Translations under genes and position numbers: made by a program | The notes under the pieces: generated by a model | What the model saw: only the letters and a program-made list of their open reading frames with translations | Told to the model about the DNA's origin: nothing | Databases searched by the model: none | Shown here: positions 21,745 to 32,605 of the stretch, in pieces | How positions within the stretch are numbered: the first letter of the stretch is position 1 | Layout of the letters: each line of letters starts with the position of its first letter | Origin: Pegoplata infirma | Lineage: Eukaryota; Arthropoda; Insecta; Diptera; Anthomyiidae | Assembly: GCA_963921195.1 (NCBI GenBank) | Contig: OY992536.1 | Location: 108,774,778-108,838,777 of the forward strand | Length of the DNA: 64,000 nt | Direction of reading: 5' to 3'

Positions 21745-24700
21745 CACACAAAAAAAAATCGATGTAATATTACCTAAATTTATAGTATAACTTTATCTAA
21801 GTGCCAAGATAACATAGAGCCTACAAAGTTTTTAGACAATATTACTAAAAAGCCAAGGTGATTTTTAAAAAATGATATGTTCGAAAAATTATCTATGCTT
21901 TTAGGAAATATTCCTAGGAAACTTTGTAAACTTTTCAAAGTTAGCAGAGTAAAAATTTATATATAAATTTTGGTAATTTATCTAAATTATTTTGTTAATA
22001 CGCTAGGTATAAATAATTACACACTTTACTAAATTAAATAAATTAAAAAATTATTTGATTTTATTATGTTTTTTAAATAAATTTAATCATGAATTACAAT
22101 TATTGTTGTTATAAAAAGATTTTGAGAAATATTTTTCAAAAAATAAATTCTCAGATTCTGAGACATTTTTTCTATAGAAAAATTCTCAGATTCTGAGACA
22201 TTTTTTCTATAGAAAAATTATCAGATTCTGAGATATTTTGCTATAGAAAAGTTTTCAGATACTGAGACATTTTTTCTATAGAAAAATTCTCAGATTCTGA
22301 GACATTTTTTCTATAGAAAAACTCTCAGATTCTGTGACATCTTTTCTGTAGAAAAATTCTCAGATTCTGAGACATTTTTTCTTTAGAAAAATTCTCAGAT
22401 TTTGAGACATTTTTTCTATAGAAATATTCACAGATTCTGAGACATTTCTTCTACATAAAAAAATTTTAAGATTCTGAGACATTTTTTCTATAGAAAACTT
22501 CTCAGATTCTGAGACATTTTTTCTATAGAACAATTCTCAGATTCTGTGACATTTTTTCGATAGAAAAATTCTCAGATTCTGAGACATTTTTTCTATCGAA
22601 AAATTCTCAGATTCTGAAACCTTTTTCTATAGAAAAATTCTCAGATTCTGAGACATTTTTTCTATAGAAAAATTCTCAGATTCTGAGACATTTTTTCTAT
22701 AGAAAAATTCTCAGATTCTGAGACATTTTTTCTATAGAAAAATTCTCAGATTCTGAGACATTTTTTCTATAGAAAAATTATCAGATTCTGAGACATTTTT
22801 TCTATAGAAAAATTATCAGATTCTGAGATATTTTGCTATAGAAAAGTTTTCAGATACTGAGACATTTTTTCTATAGAAAAATTCTCAGATACTGAGACAT
22901 TTTTTCTATAGAAAAATTCTCAGATTCTGAGACATTTTTTCTATAGAAAAATTCTCAGATTCTGTGACATCTTTTCTGTAGAAAAATTCTCAGATTCTGA
23001 GACATTTTTTCTTTAGAAAAATTCTCAGATTCTGAGACATTTTTTCTATAGAAATATTCACAGATTCTGAGACATTTCTTCTACATAAAAAAAATTTAAG
23101 ATTCTGAGACATTTTTTCTATAGAAAAATTCTCAGATTCTGAGACATTTTTTCTATAGAACAATTCTCAGATTCTGTGACATTTTTTCGATAGAAAAATT
23201 CTCAGATTCTGAGACATTTTTTCTATAGAAAAATTCTCAGGTTCTGAAACATCTTTTCTATAGAAATATTCACAGATTCTGAGACATTTTTTCTATAGAA
23301 AAATTCTCAGATTCTGAGACCTTTTTCTATAGAAAAATTCTCAGATTCTGAGACATTTTTTCTATAGAAAAATTCTCAGATTCTGAGACATTTTTTCTAT
23401 AGAAAAATTCTCAGATTCTGAGACATTTTTTCTATAGAAAAATTATCAGATTCTGAGACATTTTTTCTATAGAAAAATTCTCAGATTCTGTGACATTTTT
23501 TCTTTAGAAAAATTCTCAGATTCTGTGACATTTTTTCGATAGAAAAATTCTCAGATTCTGAGACATTTTTTCTATAGAAAAATTCTCAGGTTCTGAAACA
23601 TCTTTTCTATAGAAATATTCACAGATTCTGAGACATTTTTTCTATAGAAAAATTCTCAGATTCTGAGACCTTTTTCTATAGAAAAATTCTCAGATTCTGA
23701 GACATTTTTTCTATAGAAAAATTCTCAGATTCTGAGACATTTTTTCTATAGAAAAATTCTCAGATTCTGAGACATTTTTTCTATAGAAAAATTATCAGAT
23801 TCTGAGACATTTTTTCTATAGAAAAATTCTCAGATTCTGTGACATTTTTTCTTTAGAAAAATTCTCAGATTCTGAGACATTTTTTCTATAGAAATATTCA
23901 CAGATTCTGAGACATTTTTTCTATAGAAAAATTCTCAGATTCTGAGACATTTTTTCTATAGAAAAATTCTCAGATTCTGAGACATTTTTTCTATAGAAAA
24001 ATTCTCAGATTCTGAGACATTTTTTCTATAGAAAAATTCTCAGATTCTGAGACATTTTTTCTATAGAAAAATTCTCAGATTCTGAGACATTTTTTCTATA
24101 GAAAAATTCTCAGATTCTGAGACATTTTTTCTATAGAAAAACTCTCAGATTCTGTGACATTTTTTCTTTAGAAAAATTCTCAGATTCTGAGACATTTTTT
24201 CTATAGAAATATTCACAGATTCTGAGACATTTTTTCTATAGAAATATTCACAGATTCTGAAACATTTTTTCTATAGAAAAATTCTCAGATTCTGAGACAT
24301 TTTTTCTATAGAAAAATTATCAGATTCTGAGATATTTTGGTATAGAAAAGTTTTCAGATTTAGAAAAAGTATCATTTAATTTGAGAACTTCTCTATAAAT
24401 AATTGTCTCAGATTCTAAGAAATTTTGTACCATTATATCATTATAATTTAGAAACAAGCTAATTTCGAAAATTGCGCGTTCAAACTTAGAAATTCCATGT
24501 AAGCACTTGTTTTAATCTTGAAAACAGCTTTAAGATTCCTTTTTCTCTAATTCTTGTTGACTTTTTTCCCATCATAATTTGCCTAGAATTTCAAAAATTC
24601 GCGTTATCTAAAAAAATTAAAAATTATTGAATTTACTATTTTTACCAATAAATTAAATAATAGAATTACCTTTGCTTACATAATTTGTTGCGAGTTGTTA

Positions 24701-24996
24701 ATTTCCAACGGTTTTATTGCGTTGAAAAATTATGAAAATATATGTATGTTAAAAAAATTTTGATGTTTGTTTTATTTTTATTTAATTTCAAATTATTGTC
24801 ATGACAATAAAAAGAAAAAAAATAATTTCGAAATTTTTCCTATTTTCATTAGTAAACCTTACATGGCCATTAGATGAAAATGTAAAGTAAAATTATACTT
24901 GTGGCATAGGTAATAAGTCGTGGCTTTTAATATTCATACAAAAATAATTCACCTAAGCCAGCTTAGATAACATTACCTCGACGTTTTTTTTCTGTG
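21745..24996. mobile_element. 3.25-kb TA-flanked element carrying a minisatellite
   Basis: TIRs of about 34 bp: CACACAAAAAAAAATCGATG at the left and CACAGAAAAAAAACGTCGAG (complement) at the right, followed by AATRTTA, with TA at 21743-21744 and 24997-24998. The unique arms are about 390 and 640 bp; everything between is a 35-bp tandem repeat. The flanks themselves (GGCGTTCACACTTG at 21618, TAGTGTGAACTCC at 24997) look like the ends of another, older element. No transposase sequence is present. Confidence 0.8.
22139..24358. repeat. 35-bp minisatellite, about 63 units
   Basis: The consensus, read in two pieces, is ATTCTCAGATTCTGAGACAT then TTTTTCTATAGAAAA. Each unit holds two palindromes, CTCAGA..TCTGAG and the exact TTTTTCTATAGAAAAA. 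Variant units (GATATTTTGCTATAG, TCTGTGACATC, GGTTCTGAAAC, ATATTCACAG) recur in the same order, giving higher-order blocks offset by about 595-630 bp (22231 against 22826; 22331 against 22961) and about 349 bp (23241 against 23590). It is non-coding. Confidence 0.95.
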
Positions 24997-25560
24997 TAGT
25001 GTGAACTCCATATTACATAATTTTCTAAGTGAAGGGTTAAAAAAATTCTGACGTGAATTCCATTAATATTTTAAAGGTCAATTAAAACAATTTTAATGGG
25101 ATTCTACCTGGTATTTACCCCATGCATGGGTTAATACCGAGTAAATAAAAGATAAATACATTTTTTGGGAATTTATTTGAGCATTTATAAATAGCATTGA
25201 AAGCTCTGGTAATACATTTGACTGCTCTAGGGGCAATCTTAGGGCAGTTAGAGCGTTTGGAGCAAATTTAAAAAAAACGTCATTTTGTATTGGATCACTC
25301 TTAGAAATTGGAGATAGAGCATTAGATTCTTCTGAAAAAATGTTAAGGCATAAAAATTAATGGGGTCTTGCTATTGACCCCTCTACGACGCACAATTGGA
25401 GCAGTAAAAATGATTTTAAGATTGAAAAATTAAAATAAATTTTTTTTAAAAAAATTTAAAAAAAAAATATCAAAAATCGTTATCCCACGATCCTACTGGT
25501 AAAAAAATTTGTAGAATCGATAGGTTTTTCACAAAAAAATTTCAAAAAAATCAAAGAGTA

Positions 25561-25876
25561 CACTCTAAAAAACGCATGTAAACTTACTATTATAAATTGG
25601 GTAAATTTTTGTTGAATAGCACGCATTATGTGTTAATATAAACACTAAATGCGTATAATAAATTCAAACCAATTAAACACAGCAAATTAAAAATATTATC
25701 CGTTAATTCAAATATTAAAAATAAAATTATTTTAAATAAAATTGTTGAACAACATACATACACACATGTTAAATAACAAAAACGCCAGAAAAAAGTATAA
25801 GCTTCCGTAGCGTAGTGGTTAAGAAGTGTACTTTCAAATCAGAAGGTCGCGAGTTCGATGCTGGCTGATTAGAGTT
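25561..25876. mobile_element. TA-flanked MITE with tRNA-like module, copy 1
   Basis: Begins CACTCTAAAAAACGCATGTA and ends GATTAGAGT(T), with TA at 25559-25560 and 25877-25878. Removing it restores the AGAGT(A/T)CA-CATTTTC junction of the foldback at 4.2-6.2 kb. The tRNA-like segment lies at its right side (25801-25866). It is shorter than copy 2, lacking the interior CACTAGTGG palindrome. Confidence 0.75.
25801..25866 (+). repeat. tRNA-like (Pol III promoter-like) segment
   Basis: Contains an A-box-like TAGCGTAGTGGTTA and a B-box-like GAGTTCGATGC with tRNA-like spacing. An anticodon-type stem CTTTC/GAAGG encloses a 6-nt loop, and the T stem GCGAG/CTGGC is imperfect. The 3' half does not pair with the acceptor strand GCTTCCG, so this is a tRNA-derived relic inside a MITE and not a functional tRNA gene. 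The second copy at 26914-26984 is more diverged. Confidence 0.65.
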
Positions 25877-26068
25877 TACATACATTTTCAAAAATTAGAT
25901 TTGAATTTTAAAACTTGAAAATCTCATACATTATAACACTTTTAAGAATTTTTTAGGATTTTTTTTTTTAGGTACGTAAAAAAACAAAATTTTGAAAAAA
26001 AAATTTGAAATTTGGACCATTATTGAAGAAGTTATGAGTATAAGAAGTTTGAGTAAAGGAACAAACTA

Positions 26069-26526
26069 CTCTATAAACAAGTAAAAAAGTTAAATTCGGC
26101 CTTGCCGAATGTAGTGATACCCTCCACAATTTCAAAAAGATTATTGCAAAAAACTTTATTTAAAAGGAAATTACTTTTGAAAAAAAAAAATTTTAAAAAA
26201 AATTTCCGCGGAAAAAAATTTTGGTAAAAAAAAATCAGATTTTTTTCCTTTTTTGTCAAAAAATATGTTCGTACTTGTTTAAATACCATTTGGTGTTCAA
26301 TTATGTTCACATATGTCAACCAGAAGCCGAATTAAAGCATTTTGTAATTTTAGGTTATATTGAATGTACTGAAATTTTTGAGGTGTGCTTACATTTTCGT
26401 TCATAACTTTTGAACCGCTGATCCGATATCGCTCAAATGCAACACCAAACTTCTCGGGAGAACTTCCAATAAATATGTTAAGTTTCAGTCATCTCTGTGC
26501 AATATTTTGTCCGCTACAGCATTTCC

Positions 26527-26560
<34 letters not shown>

Positions 26561-27165
26561 GGACAGACGGACATCGCTAGAATGTCCTAAAATCGATCGG
26601 GCATCATGAATATATATACTTTATGGGGTCCCAGATCGATATTTCGATGAGTTACAAACGGAATGTAATCACTAAGTGGAGGGTATAAAAACGCATGTAA
26701 ACTTACTATTATAAATTGGGTAAATTTTTGTTGAATAGCACGCATTTTGTGTTAATAAAAGCAAAAAAAGCTTAAAATACTTTTAAACCAATTAAACAAA
26801 CCAAATTATAAATATTATCCGTTAATTCAAATATTTTACACACAAATGTGTAAATAAAATTGTCAACCAACATACAAACACACATGTTAAATAACTAAAA
26901 CGCCAGATAAAATTATAAGCTTCTGTGGCGTAGTGGTTAAGAAATGTACTTTCAAATCGGAAGTTTGCGAGTTTGATGCTGGCTGGCGCCGAATGTTTTT
27001 TTTATTATTTTTTTGTTATATTTATTCACCTCTTTTTTATTTAAATTGACCACTAGTGGTCAATTTATTTAATTTACACATTCAGAGTAAAATTACCCAA
27101 CTTATAGTAGGAGTCCAGTTTCCTACTATAAATTGGGTAAATTTCAACAAATTTTGATTAGAGTG
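26069..27165. mobile_element. TA-flanked MITE with tRNA-like module, copy 2 (split)
   Basis: The left tip CTCTA (26069-26073) is separated from the rest by a Helentron-like insertion, and the element resumes at about 26687 with AAACGCATGTAAACTTACTA. It ends TTTTGATTAGAGTG at 27165, with TA at 26067-26068 and 27166-27167. It includes the tRNA-like text CTGTGGCGTAGTGGTTAAG at 26921 and an internal palindrome GACCACTAGTGGTC at 27049. The terminal motif ACTATAAATTGGGTAAATTT occurs near both ends in inverted orientation. Confidence 0.7.
26074..26687. mobile_element. Helentron/DINE-1-like repeat, reverse orientation
   Basis: Runs from AAACAAGTAAAAAAGTTAAA to CACTAAGTGGAGGGTATA, i.e. the complement of the copies at 18.2 and 58.7 kb. 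It has the CGGCCTTGCCGAA hairpin at 26098 and the longest microsatellite of the window, GACA repeated about seven times plus GGACAGACGGAC (26529-26572). It lacks some of the spacer near the ATACCC end. Confidence 0.8.
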
Positions 27166-28418
27166 TACCAATTTTTAAAAATTCGGTATCTTTTGCACTG
27201 GTCAAAAAAAAAAATCTGAAATTTTACCACGAAGGAGTTTTCGAGGGTACTAAAAACTGTAAACAAATTGGGAAAATCTAAAAAAAAAATTATTCAAAGT
27301 GTCTGATTTGACATGGACTGCCCCATATATAATACATTAGACTGGTATTTTTCTGTATACTTATTTTTTTCTCCGATTTTCGACATTTTTTTATTCTACT
27401 AGGCCTAAACCTCTTGTGGTACCAATTTGAGTCCAATCAAATTAAAATAACCAGTGGCGCCCGACGGTCAAAATTTTGGATTTTTTAAAAATTAAAAAAA
27501 AAAAATAAATCAAAAATAAATATATCTTTCTTCTTTCTCTCAATTTGTTAATTTTGATGCGCTGAGCATGAATATAAAAAAAAAATTAAAATTGGTCGAA
27601 CAGTTTTCGAGATGTCGCAATTTGAAATTTGCAAAAAATTACGGTTTTTTCCTATGTTCAAGAAATTTTTTAAAAAAAGTTTAAAAATTTCATTCCGCCG
27701 ACCCTTTTGTAGAGCTTGAGACAACCTTTCATTTAAAACTAATTTGAAAAATTTCCACCAAAATTTTGGATTTTTGAAAATGAAAAAATAAAAATATCTT
27801 GCGATATATTATTTTTATTAATTTTAGCATGCTGAATACGAATATCGAAAAATTTATAAAATCGGTCGAACGGTTTTCGAGATATCGCCATTTAAAGTTT
27901 GTCAAAAAATTTCAAAATGGGCGGTTTTGTCCTACGTTTAAGAAATTTCAAAATTTCTTTAATTTAACCCTTTCATAGAGCTTGATACAATCTTTCATTT
28001 AAGCCTAATTTGAGCCAAATCCGATAATTTTAACCTGTGGCGCCCTTCGATCAACGTTTAGGGTTTTTGGAAAAAAGATTCTAAAAAGCCAAAACTTTGA
28101 TCGATAAGCGCTACGATTTAAAATGATCGGATTTGGCTCAAATTAAGTTTTAATGAAAGGTTGTCTTAAGCTTTATGAAAGGGTCAACGCAAAGAAATTT
28201 TAAGACTTTTTTAAAAAAATTTCTTAAACGTAGGAAAAAACGCCATTTTTTACAAATTTGAAATGGCAATACCTCGAAACCCGATCGAGCGATTTTAATT
28301 TTTTTTTAACAATTAACAAATATGAAAGATATATATATTTTTCATTTTATTTTTAAAAATTTTTCAAAAATCGAAAACTTTGACCAAACTTATCGGACTT
28401 AAATTTTCGTCTCATGAT

Positions 28419-29076
28419 TAGTGTTTGGGAATTCCCGGACTTTTCAATTTCCCGGGAAACGGGAAATCCCGGGAAATTTTCATTATTAATATAAATCATA
28501 AAAAAACATTAAAATTTGACCAACTTTTTATAAAAAAACTGTTTTATTAGAGATAATCAATTAATTAAAACATAAAAAAATCAAAAAATAAAAGTTAAAA
28601 ATCCTGAAATACAATAAAACAAAACAAGAAAAATATTGCAACTTTTTTTTCATTTAAAAATCGCAAAAACGTTAAAACAGCGTTATTCGAGCAAAAACTA
28701 ATATAGTTGGCAGCACTTTTAATATTTTGTTCTGGAAATGTCAATTCTAGGTTCAAAATTTCTATATTTTTTTGACACTCTTAGCAAAATTATCATTAAC
28801 CGACGTATAATTTTTGAATTTTTAAGTTTTTTTCTTGATATTGTGATACTTTTTACACTTTGTCAGTTTTCCTATGAATATATATTTGCACTGTTCTTCC
28901 AAATAGAAAAAATACAAAAATAGTAAATGTTTTATACCTGTACGTAAAAAAATATCAAAAATTAAATTAAAATAAACGTTTTTTTATGTAAAATGGTGTA
29001 ATTTATAAAATTCCCGGATTTCCCGGGAAAAATAAAAAAATTCCCGGGAATTCTCGTCAGTGCTTTCCCTTTTATA
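28419..29076. mobile_element. hAT-like MITE with TTCCCGGGAA termini, CTCATGAT duplication
   Basis: Flanked by the 8-bp direct repeat CTCATGAT (28411-28418, 29077-29084). The left subterminal region reads GGGAATTCCCGG ... TTTCCCGGGAAACGGGAAA and the right reads CCCGGATTTCCCGGGAAAA ... TTCCCGGGAATTCTCG, i.e. inverted. The outermost right 14 bp do not match the left TIR, so the exact end is uncertain. A frame inside (28738-28923) is low-complexity and not considered a gene. Confidence 0.65.
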
Positions 29077-29518
29077 CTCATGATGTATAAAAGGGTCAAG
29101 TGAAAAAAATTTTTTTAAAAATTTTTTGAACGTAGGAAAATAACTGTCTTCAGCACATCAAAGTGATGTATTGCAAGACATATATACTACTATATATACT
29201 ACTATTTTTTATTTATTAAATTTTCAAAAATCCAAAACTTTGATCGCCAGATCAAAGGATCTAAAACATTTGATGAAGTAAAAATGGACTGCGAACTTAA
29301 TATTTTTCTATAAAGAATGTTATTTATAGCAATTATATATTTAGACTGATAATGTTTTTTAATTGAATTCAAGTATTTAATTTACTTTTAATAACAAATA
29401 AAATAGAAATGTTAAATCAAAAAAGGCAATTGAAATAATCATCAAATGACACTCGAGGAAATAATGTCATAACACTAGATATTTTAAGCAACGTGATACA
29501 CATCGTTATATTTCTTGA

Positions 29519-30478
29519 CAGTGTCCGGCCGATAAGTTCGGCCTATTAACGGTATTTGGTTTAAAATCGGTGTATGAAAGCATATTTGAACAAAGATTGA
29601 AGGAGATTTTGAAAAGATTCTGGTAGATTATGGTCGAAATATAAATTTTACTTTGTTTTTACTAAATAGTTACTGAACTTTAACCTCGTACAGAAAAAAA
29701 TATTGGGGAAAACATTTTGAGTAATCACTTGTTTAAATTAAAAAAAAAAAAAATAGTAATTTTTTAATTGACACAATTAAAAATTTACTCAATAGTTTGT
29801 AAACAAATTTAAGTAAAAACATAATTTAATAAAAATTTAATATATTTTTTTTAATTTTTTTATTCTCTTAGTTTTTAGAATTCTCATTTAGTTTATAGTT
29901 TTCTTGTAAATGTATATAAAAATTTGAAATCATCTTTATGAAATTTTTCTATGTCTTTAAGACATAAATATATTTGGTAAAAGTTTGATTTTTTTTTTAA
30001 ATGTAAAACTTTTCTAAAAAAAAATAAATTGATCAATTTTGTGTAAATTTTTACTTGACACAATTAAAAACTAAATTAAAAAAATTAAAAATTTTGAGTA
30101 AATTTTTAATTGTGTCAATTAAATTAAAAATTACTCAAAATTTTTAATTGTGTCAATTAAATTAAAAATTACTCAAAATTTTTAATTGTGTCAATTAAAA
30201 ATTTACTAATTTTTTTTTGCATACATTTAATAAATTTTTAGTAAAAGTTTACTCAATACGATTAAATCGTTTACTGGTGCAAAATTAAGTAATTTTTTAC
30301 TCAATATTATTAAAAATTTACTCAGAACTGTTTTTTTAATTTTTTATATGTATGTGCCTTAAAAGTTCCATTTTGAATCGTCTTTAATCTCCCCCTTCAA
30401 AAATACGACCATTTGCGAAATTCCTCAAAATGCTTTAAAGAAACATTTGTTTTTGCCGAACTATTCGGCGGTACACTA
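29519..30478. mobile_element. probable hAT-like MITE with AGTTCGGC termini
   Basis: Left end CAGTGTCCGGCCGATAAGTT and right end GCCGAACTATTCGGCGGTAC are inverted relatives, flanked by TTTCTTGA and TTTATTGA (one mismatch). The interior, 29690-30330, is made of TTTACTCA and AATTGTGTCAATT units; three tandem copies of about 45 bp occur at about 30085-30205. No coding sequence is present. Confidence 0.55.
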
Positions 30479-30806
30479 TTTATTGACATTTGCTAATAAA
30501 AAATAATAAAAAATGTTACAAAATTAAAAACAAATCTTAAACAAGTTATTGAAATTATCAAGAAAAGAAAAAATGAAATGCCAATTCAATAACAAACAAA
30601 ATAAAAGGAACAACAAAATAAAGTTATCACTGACTTGTTATCATCAGATGATACTTACATGTATGAACACATAGTAAAAGATAAAAGTGTTTGATGTACA
30701 AATACCGAATACTTGAAACTTATTCATGAGAGGGGTGGCACTTCATTTTTTTTTCTCAAGTTTGAATTTTTTAAAAAGTGAGCACCGCCAATGGAACAGT
30801 TTTAAT

Positions 30807-31326
30807 TAGTGCCTACGGTCAGTACCGTAGTACCGGGAATACCGGTATTCCCGGTTCTCGGTATTCCCGGGAAATGGTACCGGTTTCCCGGTTCTTGAGT
30901 TATTCCCGGTATTCCCGGGAATACCGGTATTCCCGGTTCCGGTTCTGACGGTATTCCCGGGACTACCGGTATGTATATTTTGTAAAATTGTGTAGAACTA
31001 AAATTTTTTCTTTGCTTTTACCAAAAAAATACAAAACATGTTGAAAACACCATTTCCTAATTTTTTTATGAACTTAAGAAAAATATAGTTACATGATTTT
31101 TTAATAATTTTACAAACACAACTGAATATTTCTGAAATACTGATTAAATGGTGTAATTTAAATATTTTATGGTATAGTATTTTTTTATTTTTTGAGAACC
31201 GGTACCAACATCAGAACCGGGAATACCGGTATTCCCGGGAATATATCTAGAACCGGGAAACCGGTACCAGAACCGGGAATACCGGTATTCCCGGGAATAC
31301 CGAGAACCGGGAAATGGGGGGCACTA
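30807..31326. mobile_element. 520-bp hAT-like MITE rich in ACCGGT/CCCGGG palindromes
   Basis: Begins TAGTGCC and ends GGCACTA, with an exact 8-bp duplication GTTTTAAT at 30799-30806 and 31327-31334. Both subterminal blocks (about 150 bp left, 140 bp right) are packed with GAATACCGGTATTC, TTCCCGGGAA and GGTACCGGT palindromes, a sharp GC contrast with the AT-rich middle. It lacks ORFs. Confidence 0.85.
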
Positions 31327-31334
31327 GTTTTAAT

Positions 31335-32336
31335 GGATATTATGAACAAAGATTAAAATGGGCAAAAAAACTTAAAATTATTTTTCCACGGAAACTAAAG
31401 AGGTTAAAAGGTTCCAAGAACAGATTTTGAAAGGTTTAAATGTTTTATTTTGTTGACCCATTTTAAAAAAAATCTTAAAAAGTTTCACCCCCATTTTGAA
31501 AACGTCTCCTATTAAATATTTGATCAACACTTTTTATATTTGCTATGTGTGTAATATTAACGGACAAGGAAAGTATTCCAACCGTTATGAACCGATTTAT
31601 CTGAAACTTAAAATATATATAAAAGAGACGATTTTAAAGTTGGGGTGTCTCGGTTTATCGGTCATATCAGTGTTTAAAAATTTCGTGGCCCCCTTATGAA
31701 ACATTGTGGAACTTCGGGAAAATTCGACAACTCCAGAACTAACAGGAATACCGTCTAGAGAAAAACTACGTATCGACTTAAATTTAAAAGAGATTAAAAT
31801 ATCCCCCAAAATTCACATATTTTCGTAATAAACAATATTTATCGAAGCCGAATTTCAACAGGTTTATTCCACTGTAAGATAGATATTAAAAAAATCTTTA
31901 TTCTCATTAAAATTCATCATATAATCTCTGAAGAAGAAATGGCTGAAAATTCAAAAAACTATTCTTTTTTAATTTTTTTTAAATTATATTTTAAGCCCTT
32001 AATCCCCGATATGGCCGATAAGTCGAGACACCCCAACCTTAGAATCCTCTCTTTTATATATATTTTAAGTTTCAGGCAAATCGGTCCATAATGGTTAGAA
32101 TACTTCCCTTGTGAGTACATATTTACTCGTACAAAATCTCATTGATTGACAAAGTTAATTTCCGCAAAAATGTCTGTTACAATATTGTATTTTTCAATAT
32201 TTATTTTTTTCTCATTAACTTTTGCAGATATTTTCATTGGTAGTAAGTAAATAAAGTAGTATGTACTTGGTTTACAAAGTTTTTAAATACTTGGTAAATA
32301 TAACGAGATTTTTTTTTCATTCATTAATAACACAGT
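31335..32336. repeat. foldback at about 31555-32115 and unannotated flanks
   Basis: Arms of about 140 bp at 31558-31695 and 31990-32112 are reverse complements, sharing AAGTATTCCAACCGTTATG, CTTAAAATATATATAAAAG and GGGGTGTCTCGGTTTATCGG with their counterparts. A loop of about 290 bp separates them. Two overlapping frames on opposite strands reflect this symmetry and are not genes. 32116-32336 shows nothing. Confidence 0.6.
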
Positions 32337-32605
32337 GCAACAACCAAAATTTGGAATGGGATGAAACCATAAGCAAATTAAAGTTGATATATGCCACAAC
32401 AAAACCCTAAAGCTTTTTTTTTAGTTCAGCGCTAGATATTTTTTACACACATTTGAAATTGGTTAACTTTTATTATAATTATAATAATAATAAATTGCTT
32501 GAAAACAGTATTAGTGGCGTATGCTTAATTTTGTAATTGCTTTCATATAACAATCATACGCAACGGCGCACAGTGGTTTATTTATAATAACTATTCAGTA
32601 AGTAG

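Larger units (their letters stand above)
25200..27330. mobile_element. half copy of the 2-kb foldback element, interrupted twice
   Basis: 25230-25560, 25877-26066 and 27167-27330 together reproduce one arm of the foldback at 4243-6247, ending TTTGACATGGACTGCCCCA against TTTGACATGGAATGCCCCA there. The other arm is missing. The two breaks are TA-flanked elements carrying a tRNA-like module; the second of these contains a Helentron-like copy. The left limit is approximate. Confidence 0.75.

Noticed and set aside
22139..24358. Regular 35-bp repeats resembling a CRISPR array
   Set aside because: There are no unique spacers; units are contiguous tandem copies with point variants, in a eukaryotic intron. 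It is a minisatellite.
25801..25866. A functional tRNA gene
   Set aside because: A and B boxes are present but the acceptor stem does not close, the anticodon loop has six bases, and the segment recurs inside a dispersed MITE.
26385..26609. Frame with repeated RQTD residues
   Set aside because: It is the translation of the GACA microsatellite in the Helentron-like repeat.
28738..28923. Phe/Ile-rich 61-codon frame as a membrane protein
   Set aside because: It lies inside an element bounded by an 8-bp duplication, and composition is explained by AT-rich DNA.
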